64,000 nucleotides of DNA, from NCBI GenBank assembly GCA_019279435.1, contig JAAALK010000286.1:34037712-34101711 (forward strand). Direction: 5' to 3'. The position numbers were made by a program, and so were the translations under genes. Under the pieces are notes generated by a model that was given only the letters and a program-made list of their open reading frames with translations, made no database searches and had not been told where the DNA came from. The DNA comes from Zizania palustris (Eukaryota; Streptophyta; Magnoliopsida; Poales; Poaceae). Of this stretch, positions 40,477-50,580 are shown piece by piece (position 1 is the stretch's first letter; every line of letters starts with the position of its first letter).

Positions 40477-43400
40477 CTAAGCAAAATAACGCTTAAGGTG
40501 CTCCGCATGCCATGCATGCTTCAATTCTTCTCCTTCTAAATTGGCTAATTTAAACGACCCGGGGCGTCCTGAGCGTAAGATAACGTATGGTCCTTCCCAT
40601 TTGTTTCCTAGCTTCCCCGGAGCTATTACACTGCGTAATACCAGATGACCCGGTTTTAATTCATTTAGCTTTACCTTCGGGCCATACCATGTCTTGGTAT
40701 GCTTGTGGTACTTAGCTAGGTTCGTGACAGCGCGAAGCCTTGTTTCTTCTGATAAATCCAGCGAAGTGCTCCGGTCACTTTCGTCCCCAGTCTGTACTAC
40801 GCGAAGCGATCCACCTCTGAGCTCCGTAGGAGTCATGGCCTCATCTCCGAAGAGTAATCTAAACGGTGTGAACCCCGTCGACCTGGTTTGAGTGGTCCGA
40901 ATGGAACACAAGATTTTGGGGAGCTCTTCGACCCACAGCCCCTTGGCCAATCCAACAATTCGGCGATTTAGCCCGGAAAGGATGTTCCCGTTGGCTCGCT
41001 CAATAGCTCCGTTGGACTGTGGATGTCGTACTGCTGCGAAGCACAACTTAATGCCCAGTTCTTCACAAAATGTTTGGAAGGTGTCAGCTTCGAACTGTGT
41101 TCCATTATCCACCATCAACTCTCTTGGAACTCCGAACCTGCATATGATATTTTGCCAGAAAAATCGTTGCACATTCTTCGAGGTGATAGCTGTTAGCGGC
41201 TCCGCCTCAACCCATTTTGAGAAATATTCGATTGCCACCACCGCAAATTTCAAGCTGCCTTTTGCCACTGGGAAAGGGCCTATGAGGTCCATGCCCCATC
41301 TAGCCATTGGCCATACTGGGGCAATAACTTGAAGCTGAGCTGGCGGGCGATGGCTCCGTCTGCCCATCCACTGGTAGCCTTGGCATGTTCGAACTAGTTC
41401 TTCCGCATCTCTTACTATTGTTGGCCAATAAAACCCTTGCCGAAGCATCTTGCCTGCTAGCGCTCGAGGGGCTAAATGACCTCCGCATAGTCCTTCGTGG
41501 ATGCCCCGAAGTATGTCTTGACCTTCGGGCTGTGAGATGCATCGAAGTAGGGGTGAACACACTCCGGCCTTGTATAGTACTTCATCAACAAGCTTGTAAT
41601 TTCGAGCTCTTGCTTGCAACCTTCGAGCTTCTGGGCCTTCAGGAGGGTCCATGCTACTTTGCAACATGCTTATTATCGGAGCCCGCCAATCTGTAGTTGG
41701 AATGCACATTACTTCTGACGAGGGTATTTGGTCAGCCGCTGGCTGCTCTAGCTCTTCGTAGAAAGCACCCTCCGGGAGGTCCACCGCTCCTGCTGCAGCC
41801 TTTGCAAGAATATCTGCAAGTTGATTCTCTGCCCGAGGGATGCTTCAAACTGTAAACCCTTTGAATGCTGCTTCGGCCTTGCGGATTTCTTCAAGGTATT
41901 GTGCGAGATGTGGGTTTTTTGCTTGAAAACTTTTGTCAATATGCCCCACGACGACTTGGGAATCTGTCTTGATCACTATTCTTGCAGCTCCGAGCGCTTT
42001 AGCCTTTCGGAGGCCTAGCAAGATTCCTTCATACTCGGCAAAGTTATTAGTGGTTCTGAAGTTGAGCCTTGCGGAATACATGGCCTTCTGCCCTGATGGT
42101 GATATGATGACGGCCCCTGCTCCGGCACCTGATGCTTGATAAGCTCCATCAGAAAATATTGTCCAAAAACCTTCGGAGGGTTCTTCTAGGGTCCAGATTG
42201 CAGATGGAGTCCATTCTGCTACGAAATCTGCTATAATTTGAGATTTAACAGCTGTCCTTGCCGTGAAGGAGATTTCGAAGGGTGCCAGCTCGACCGCCCA
42301 TTTTCCAATCCTGCCTGTGGAATCTTTGTTTCGGAGCATATCCCCAAGAGGATACGACGTAGGGACGATCAGGTTATGCGCCAAGAAATAATGCCTCAGC
42401 TTCCGCGAGGCCATTACTAGGGCATAAGCAAACTTCTCGAGCTCGGAGTATCTGACTTTAGCTCCGGATAATGCATCCGACACAAAATACACTGGGTTCT
42501 GGATTAGCTTTCCTTTAAGCTCAACTTCCCAGACTAGTACTGCGCTCACTGCTGAATTTGTTGCTGCAAGATAAAGGAGCAATGTTTCTTCTGGGAGGGG
42601 AATGGTCAAAATTGATAATCTTCCGAGGTATTCTTTTATATCATCGAAGCTCTTTTGGCACTCCGATGTCCATTGAAAGCTTTCGGACCCCTTTAGTGCT
42701 TTGAAAATTGGGAGGCTCCGCTCTGCTGACCTGGCCAGGAACCACCTAAGAGCTGCAAGTCTCCCTGCTAACTTTTGAACCTGCTTCAAATTCTCTGGTG
42801 GAGCCATCCTTTGCAGTGCACTTATCTGTGTTGGGCTAGCTTCGATTCCCCTGCTCGAAACTAAGTACCCTAGCAGTTTTCCTGCTTGAGCTCCGAATAT
42901 ACATTTTTCCGGATTGAGGCGTACTCCACATGCTCGGAGGCTCTCAAACGTTTCGGCTAGATCTAGGCTATACTGGTGCTTTTGAGCACTTTTTATTACA
43001 ATATCATCCATATAGGCCTCGACATTTCGGCCTATCTGATGACCTAGAGCTTTAGCTATTAAACGAGAAAAGGTTGCTCCGGCATTCCGCAGCCCAAAAG
43101 GCATTCTTGCATAACAAAATACTCCGGAAGGAGTTATAAAGCTTGTCTTGGCTTCGTCTTCGCGTTTTAGCCATACTTGATGATATCCGGAGTATGCGTC
43201 GAGGAAACTTAGCAATTCGGACCCAGCTGTGGAATCTACCAACTGATCTATTCGGGGCATCGGGTAGGGGTCTCGCGGGCATGCTTTATTTAATGAAGTG
43301 AAATCAATACACATGCGCCACTTGCTCGAGTCCTTCTTCCTTACAAAAACAGGGTTAGCCAACCACTCGGTATGGGCTACCTCCCTGATGATGCCAGCCC

Positions 43401-44334
43401 TTAACAATTTTTCTACTTCGGCCTTGGCTAGGCTTGCTCTTTCTGCTGACAGCTTGCGGAGCCCCTGGCGCACCGGCTTGGCCTTCGGGTTGACGAGCAG
43501 ACTATGCTCGATGATGCTTCAATCGACCCCGGTGATGTCTTCGTCAGCCCAAGCAAATATGTCCAGATTTTTCCTGACGACTTCTTCTAACGAGGCGGTT
43601 ATTTCTGGAGATAGCCCCTTGCCGAATTTCACTGGGTACTCTTTGCCATCTTCCGAGATTATTCTTGTCTCAACATCACCCTCCGGGCTTGGCTTGAGCG
43701 AAGATCCCTTCGGAGGGTCCAATGGCTGCCCATGGCCATACTCCGTCCTCCTGGCTACAGCTTGGTCTCCTGAAATAGTAAGCACTCCACCTTGCGTGGG
43801 CATTTTGAGACAAAGGTAATTATGATGTGCTATAGCCCCGAACTGGTTCAACATCCCTCGGCCGAAGATAGCATTGTAAGCGTATGGGGCATCAACCACA
43901 TCGAAGATCACCTCTTCTACTCGGGCCAAAGGCCCCTCTCCGAAGGCAACCTCGAGGCCTATTTGGCCGAGGGCATCGAGAGGCAGTCCTGAGAACCCTT
44001 GAAGCGGTCGGGCTGCTGGAAGTAGATGCTTCCGAGGTATGCACATCTGGTTGAAGGCCTGGACGAAGAGTATGTCTGCGGAGCTCCCGCCATCTACCAG
44101 GATCCTTCGAACGTCTGCTCCTGCTATATCAGCAGAGATGACTAATGGGTCAGCATGGGGGAACTTCACCCCCGCCGCATCGCTGGCTGTGAATGAGATG
44201 GGCACACGGGACCATTCTGGCATCCCTTCGGCGGAACTCGAGGTCCCAATGTGCCCGACCTCGCGGACGTACTCGCGCCGCTGTCTCTTGGACATGCTTC
44301 CGAGGGTCCCCCCTCCGGAGATGGGCAGGACCAC
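40477..44334 (-). pseudogene. Tat-type gypsy Pol: protease, RT, dual RNase H, integrase; two stops
   Basis: One frame runs through the whole interval, broken only by TGA codons at 43519-43521 and 41845-41847. The protease has ILVDGGSSADIL near the start. RT shows FVRKKDSSKWRMCIDF, FLDAYSGYHQV and YMDDIVIKS. The native RNase H is degenerate (LYLAATNSAVSAVLV) and is followed by a second RNase H (IFSDGAYQASGAGAGAVI, NNFAEYEGILLGLRKA, IKTDSQVVVG), the Tat/Ogre signature. The integrase has the triad MDLIGPF, VDNGTQF and NGAIERANGN, but the second finger cysteine is Tyr (CQGY). It begins abruptly 3 bp from the truncated LTR; gag is gone. Confidence 0.93.
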
Positions 44335-44337
44335 TCC

Positions 44338-44815
44338 CCAACAGGTTCTCGGTAATCAAGAACGGACAAACAGGAAGTTTGTGTTTTAGGACTACTTTGA
44401 GCCTCTGAAATGGATAATAACTCAAGTGGTCCGAATAAGTGTAGATGAACAACTTGTTCTGGATCCCCCCTTACAAGGTACAATGGGGGGTATTTATAGG
44501 GGAAAAAGCATAAGGAAAAAACCTATTTACCCCTAGATTACAACCGACATAGTAGAAACTATTCGGTATTATAAACAAGGTTATACACGGTAAAGTACTG
44601 CAAGGTAAATGAATAAGCTGGACATCCAATCAATCATGTCCTTCGGCTTCGAGGCCTCCATCCTCCCTTCGGAGGGTTCTCTAGGGCTTCGCACCGTAGC
44701 ACCCTCCGGTCTTGGTGACGTATGCTTCGAACAACAGTCCGCCGGCTTCGGGGTCCTCATCAGCCTTTGAAGGGTTAATCTTTAAGTCTTGGAAATAGAG
44801 TAATTTCCCCCAACA
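44338..44815 (-). repeat. 5' LTR of the Tat element, truncated by 19 bp
   Basis: Matches 35833-36310. The first 19 bases of the 3' copy (35814-35832, TGTTGGCGCAAATGTTATG) are missing here, and protease coding sequence follows at once. The primer site is therefore lost. The other end is complete and flanked by CTCGA. Confidence 0.93.
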
Positions 44816-44820
44816 CTCGA
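44816..44820. other. Target-site duplication of the Tat element, right copy (CTCGA)
   Basis: Same bases as 35809-35813. The host LTR is continuous across the two copies: CTCGAGTTAGAA also occurs in the related LTR near 59138. Confidence 0.93.
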
Positions 44821-45619
44821 GTAGTACAAATGTCACTCCCTCGCTCAACAGTCCTTACATGCCATTCATTCATGCACCAATCATAAAAGTTAAATAAATG
44901 TGATCATGGTAAATGGTGAAGGAGGGACCTTGGGAAAATACTCGGGCTCCTCGGTGGCGTCGTAGTCTTCTCGACACGCAAAACGAGAAAAATTAACAAT
45001 TAAAATAAAGAAAAATTACAGTACAAACATATACATTTTATTGGATAAACATGTAGAGAATAAAAAGATAAATTTTCTGAAATTTGAATGGTAAAATTTG
45101 GAGTTAAATTGAAGAAGTTATGAATTTTTAAATTTTAAATCAATTTCTGGAATTTATTTTAAATTTTAAACAGACTCTGGTCCACGGTAAACCAGGTTCA
45201 CCGTGAACCCGAGCACTATGCGGTGCGACGGATCCAGATCAACCATTGAATGGTGATCAGACGCACGCGGGCGAGGCGGGTAATAAGTTACAACGGACGG
45301 CCTAGATTGCTCGATACTGGTCAATGGGATTTGACTGCATCAGGGCGCTCCAATTTGAGATCTAATCCTAGCCACCCAAAGGGAATCTGATTGCTTGGAT
45401 CATAACTGACACGACATGGGTAAAACAAGTACTGGTTATCTTCCCCGGTGATGACAGTGGCTAGTGGCGAGCGTAGCAGTGACGGCAATGCCTAGGGACC
45501 TAGGCTAAATGCAGAAATGGAAAGAGGATAGCCTGAGGGTCATTCTGGTGCCCAAGTTGCGGCTCGGGGTCATCAGAACGTGGCCGACGACGAGCGGAGG
45601 CGGCGAAGGCATTCAGGTC
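44821..45619 (-). repeat. Tekay/Del-like LTR (minus strand), part 2
   Basis: Continues 35378-35813. On the minus strand GGCATGTAAGGACTGTTGAG matches 59097-59116, and the segment at 44905-44970 matches the coding-like stretch at 58195-58260. About 0.8 kb present between these points in the other LTR is missing here. It is cut off at 45619 by copia B; the LTR start is not in the window. Confidence 0.82.
45615..45619. other. Presumed target-site duplication of copia B, left copy (AGGTC)
   Basis: The five bases before the LTR start TGAGGAACAT. The right copy would lie outside the window. Confidence 0.5.
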
Positions 45620-46410
45620 TGAGGAACATAGTGAGGTCTGTCACTAGTGTTCAAGGTAATGATGAGTGATTGACATGGTGAAGTCATGGGTGTGTCTGGA
45701 TGCTCTGGATATGGTGTGTGTGTCTGTGTTTGTCTCGTGTGTGCAGGCTTGAGTTACTCGTCAACTGTCGATGGTATGAGATCAGGGTTAGACAGGGAGT
45801 CTAAGGCCAGATAGTCGAGGGTGTCAGTCGAAGTTGAGAGTGGACTCTGATGTACGCATGGAGGTCGAACAGGACATTGAGTTGAAGATTGATCAAGACG
45901 AAGCGTCGATCGAGTCAGCGAAAGGGAAGCTAGTTCAAGTGACAAGGCGGCTCGAGGGATCGAGAGCGGGAGAGACTTGCTGGTGGTCGGGTTCGTGGAC
46001 TAACGACGGGCATTGACGATCAGGAGAGGCTTTGTTGGTTTTTGCTGAAAACCGTCGAAACTTTAAATATTTTGTTTAATTCAATAAATATGTGTCGTGT
46101 ATTATATTAAATTTTCAGTTTGATAGTGTATCCTTTTGGTATATTTTTTGAGTGGGTCCACTCTGAAAATATATTAAAAGAAGAGTTCTTTTGTAATTTT
46201 TCTTTTAAGTTTTAAAAGGGTATTTTTAGAACTAGGATTTCAGTTTTTGTCTAGGGGCTTTATGCAAAATATGGCTTCTAGAAACTTGGGGCAGGTAGGA
46301 TATTATCCTCCCCCCATGGCTTGTAGCCGGAACAACTCTGGAGAAACACATTTTTCTGCTCAGCTCTTTTCACTTGAAAACCAAAAAAAAATACTCTTAG
46401 CAATGTGTTC

Positions 46411-46490
46411 TTGCCGATGAACAACAATCAGTGGTCATTTTCGGACACGCTACAGTCCTATCGGCAGCACTATTCATCATCTAGTAGCAT
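46411..46490 (+). repeat. Stem-loop unit 1 in the B LTR
   Basis: TTGCCGATGAACAAC ... GCACTATTCATCATCTAG, whose arms are partly complementary. A related unit with better complementarity is at 47650-47725. The 3' LTR has a copy near 55461-55540. Confidence 0.55.
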
Positions 46491-47649
46491 CTGTCTTCAA
46501 GCGTCTAATTAAGTGAGTTCTCCATCGAATTCTCTGGAAATTTCTGATGTTCTGAAGTGTTTCCTTGTGAGATTATCTAAGGATATGTTGGTCAAATATG
46601 CTCAATATGTTTTGATCCTTAAATCAGTCTAGTTTTCACATGAATTTCATGATTTAGGCATTGAATATGTTTGATCTCAGTTCATCATGTATCCTTTTGT
46701 GCAATTCTGGTTCATGTATGTGATTGACTGTTTGATAAGTTGTTGAATTGAAAGTGCATCTAGTTGTGTTTCTAGACTCGATTTAGTTCAACCTTTCCAT
46801 CTTATTTTAGGTTCATGCTGTGAAGTCTTTTTTCTCCATCTTAGAATTGATTTGGTTGATTTGAACTTGTGTGTTAGTCTGAGATGATTACTTCAGGTTT
46901 TCTTATGGATGAGTATTCAGGTTCCGTGATCAGTACATTTAACTGATGTTGAAAGATCTGTTTCAAGGTTGTGTCAAGATTCTTTGCTGCTAAGTTTGAG
47001 TGATAGATTTAAATTCAATCAATTTAGTTGTAATTTTTGAGACTGTTTTGAATCCTAAGTTTCTTCAGTTCTGTTATCTTGTGCTAAGTTTGGTGCTTCA
47101 CCCTTAGAACCCCAAAAGTACCATTTCAAATTTGCTGAACATTACATACTGTTTCAATTCATTTTGTCAGCAATTTTTCAGATAGCAATCCTAGTTTGAC
47201 TATTCACTGTAATCTACAAGTTTTCAGTTCTATTTTCTAGTTAAAGTAGTATAGTAGCAGGTTGTAGTCTGAGTTTTCTCTATCTGTCTTGAGTTGTTGT
47301 GTACTGAAATTAATTATTTGATTGAAAGTGTAAGATGAGTAGTCTTTAATGAAATGAGTTTTCTGTTCTGAAATCCATTTTCAAACCTGTGGTCTAGCAC
47401 TGCCGTGCTGTTTCAAAAGGAATGTTCATCCCTGTTTTCAGAAACACAAATTGAAGTATTATGTTTTCTGAAAAACTTTAAGAGTGTTTTCATTTGATTG
47501 CTATTGAATCAAAAGGATCTGATTTGAAATTGGTTTTTTGTGTTATTCTCTTCAAGCTGAATACTGATTTTGTATATGTGATCTGTAAAAACAAAGTTTG
47601 CTCAACATTTCAATCAATACATTAGAGAAAATCTGTTTGAGATACGTTC

Positions 47650-47725
47650 TTGACGATGAATAGTGATAATGTCTGTTTTCGGTTGTGCTACAGAAATGTG
47701 TCGACAACACTGTTCATCGTCTAGC
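47650..47725 (+). repeat. Stem-loop unit 2 in the B LTR
   Basis: GACGATGAATAGTG (47652-47665) pairs with CACTGTTCATCGTC (47708-47721) with one mismatch in 14. Flanking words TTCTTG and CTAG are shared with unit 1. Confidence 0.65.
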
Positions 47726-48093
47726 GTCTTTTGATTCTAGTGAGTAAATTTATCTGGTTTTGAACTAAAACTTGTGTGCTGGATTGAAATTGCTTTGAAT
47801 TTGAAATACGCAAATTGGATCAAAACATGAATGATGAACCTTGTTGAAATTCACTGTTACTATTCATTGTCTAAAAAGTTTTAGAAGTACAGATATTTCA
47901 TTTGAAATTTAATTGAAACAAAGCTGATTTGTGTTTTTCAATCTAGTGGAGCTCAATTTTGTACCGATTGGTTCAAATCTTGAAATTGTGTGTTTGGAGG
48001 TGCGTTGGGTGTTTAAGTGAAGGCCATCACATTCGAAAGAAAGTGTCGAGGTGCCTATTCACCCCCCTCTAGTCACCAGTCTGATCCCACAAT

Positions 48094-48105
48094 TGGTATC
48101 AGAGC
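48094..48105 (+). other. Primer binding site of copia B (tRNA-iMet)
   Basis: TGGTATCAGAGC two bases after the 5' LTR. Confidence 0.95.
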
Positions 48106-48154
48106 CGGTTAGATCACCAGTTGACCTTAACCGGTTTGTGATACTTGTGGCGAC

Positions 48155-50318
48155 ATGGATAATAACACCAAGATTCTAATGTTTGATGGTCGAGATTATG
48201 CCTATTAGAAGGTGCACATGGAGGCTTATTTGCTTAGCCAAGGAAGTGCGATTTGGGACATTGTTGCATCCTAGTATGTGATTCCTGACACTCATATCTC
48301 AGAGACTGAGAAGGCACAATATGAATGTAATAGCAAGGCTAGAAACATTCTTTTTATCAGTCTGAGTCGCAACGAGTTTGATAGGGTCCAGCACCTTCGG
48401 ACTGCACGAGAAATCTGGATGTCCTTGAGTACTTTTCATGAGGGAACATCGCAGATTAAGGCTAGGAGGTAGAGCACGTATAATCAGGAATACCAAATGT
48501 TCATGTAAGGCCCCGGCGAATCTGTAGATGCTTTGTTTACACGCTTTGACGGAATTGTTAGCAACTTGCGCTCGACTAGGATGCTAGCTTACTCTGATCA
48601 TGACCGAACGATCAAACTTCTCTATGCTCTGGATCATAGCATATTAGAAGTAAAGATCTCAAGCATTGAAGAGTCTGCGAGTTTTGATACTTTGACATGC
48701 GATGAACTCTTTAGTAAGCTTAAGTCCACCGAGATCGCCAAGGCATCTCGTTCTGGGATTGGGAACTCTTTGCCATAATCTATGGCACTAGTTTCTGGTT
48801 CTGGCATTGGCACCTCATCTGGAGGTAGCATGTCTGGTGTTTGTGCTTTGTCTGGGGGTTTTGCCTTGTCTTCTTTGGTCTCTATCACAAAGAAACAAGT
48901 GGATACATTGGACGATGAAGAGCTAGCTCTTATAGTCAAAAAGTTCACTAGGTTCTACAATGATAGAAGAGATCAGAGGAGAGGAGGCTCTCGAGGGGTG
49001 TTTTGAGTGCGGTGACCTAAATCACATTAAAGCCAATTGCCCAAAACTGAAAGCCAAAAATGAACATGAACAAAAATATCAAAAAAGAGAAAAAATGTTT
49101 TACAAAGGCAAAAGAGGAAAAGTGGTGAAAAGGATGGCTAGAGCTTTCGTGGCAGCACTCAATGACATCAACAACACCTTGAGTGAAGAACCAAGTTCTG
49201 ATGAAGATGAACCAGGCAAGAATGAAGAGAAGAAGGAAAAGATGAAGGACTTCAACGACCTCTACTTCATGGCCAACGGCAAGCAAAGCAGCAATGAACT
49301 TGACTCTTGTGAGGTTAGTCTATCTCTTGATCAATTACTTTTTCAAAACGATGAATTACATGATGAAATTATTTCACAAGATAGACTGCTTAAACTTGCT
49401 GCTAAAGAATGAAAAGAACAAAAGCTTAAAATTGAATCTCTTTCTACTGAACTTGTTGTGTTGAAGTCTAAATCTGAAACTGCTGAATGTGAGTCATGTC
49501 TTGTCGTGATGGATGAACTTGCTCAGTTGCGTATGATTCATGATCAAAACAATGAAAAACTTGAAAATGTTCAGAAGAAACTCTTGGTGGTGGAGTCTAG
49601 TCCTGATGACATCAATGAATGCTTAAATTGCACTTTACTGATTGAAAGCATTAGTCTGAGAGATAAGCATATCAATGAGCTTAAGGCTAGATTTGAGAGT
49701 GCTGAGTGTTCTAAGGATGTGCAGCCGGCGTGTCCCACCTGCATCACCCTTAAGGTCTAACTCAACTTTGCTAGAGAGCAAGTAGAAAAGCTGAGGTGTG
49801 AGAATGATTATCTGCTTTCCATGGTAGACAAATGCACTGAGGGAAAAGGGAAAATGGATTTGCTTTTGGATAAAGCTAAAATGTGCGCTGACAGGGCAAG
49901 GTTAGCTCTTGGGTTAGGTTATGAGAGGACTTCATCTAGTACCCCAAGCCAAACTGTGTTCACTCTACCTACCACCCTTGAGAAAGAGGGAGCCCAGTTA
50001 GTCACACCTCAAAAAGCCAAAAATCCTACCTAACCCAAAAAGATAATCATTCCACCACTCAAGACAGACTCCAAGCAAAAACCTAGGAAAACTGTGAGGT
50101 TCGCACCAGAAACCTATAAACCTACACCCAAGAAAGTTTTTCATTGCACTTATTGTCATTGTGTAGGTCATTTGATTGGTTTTTGTTATAGACGCATGAA
50201 AGATGAACGTTATGCTCATGCTTTATATTTTCATGATTATCCTTCATTTGATATGCATGACTTTGATTATAATACTTATACTGATTATGAGATAGGTTCC
50301 TTACAATTATATGAGTAG
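48155..50318 (+). pseudogene. Copia Gag, element B, broken
   Basis: It begins ATGGATAATAAC. UBN2-type Gag sequence (AREIWMSLSTFHEGTSQ) is followed by the knuckle CFECGDLNHIKANC, an acidic/lysine-rich stretch, a coiled-coil segment and a second knuckle FHCTYCHCVGHLIGFC, the same layout as Gag of A2. Several in-frame stops lie before 48782, a one-base shift near 48960-49000 precedes the first knuckle, and further stops follow at about 49410, 49758 and 50031. It is not translatable. Confidence 0.92.
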
Positions 50319-50580
50319 CTATGCCCATCGTGGTGTATATCGTACCTCGTATGATGATAGACCACATAGGCGTTTTGGTCCAAATTATTTTAGGAGACCT
50401 CAATGATTTGCAAGGAGATCTCATGTGAAGTATGATTCTCATCACACACAGTCTCCTGCTTTACCTACTTCACAGGTAGTTCAGTGCTAGATACCTAGGC
50501 ATCTTATCTCTAAACCCAGCACTGAGTACTTGAGATTTTCCGTCTCTACTTAGGAGAGTCACGGGAGGCTGGAGGACAAG

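Larger units (their letters stand above)
35814..44815 (-). mobile_element. Ty3/gypsy element, Tat lineage, with antisense gene; gag deleted
   Basis: A 9.0-kb element with target duplication CTCGA. On the minus strand: truncated 5' LTR, protease, RT, two RNase H domains, integrase, a 118-bp tandem-repeat array, an antisense gene on the plus strand, purine tract, 3' LTR. Two RNase H domains and a long 3' region with tandem repeats and antisense ORF fit the Tat lineage (Grande, RIRE2 and Cinful type). A deletion removed the last 19 bp of the 5' LTR, the primer site and all of gag. Confidence 0.9.
45620..48091 (+). repeat. 5' LTR of copia B
   Basis: 2472 bp, from TGAGGAACAT to GATCCCACA, followed by the primer site. 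The U3 part 45745-46010 is related to copia C. Two diverged stem-loop units lie at 46411-46490 and 47650-47725. I found no clear TATA box. Confidence 0.93.
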
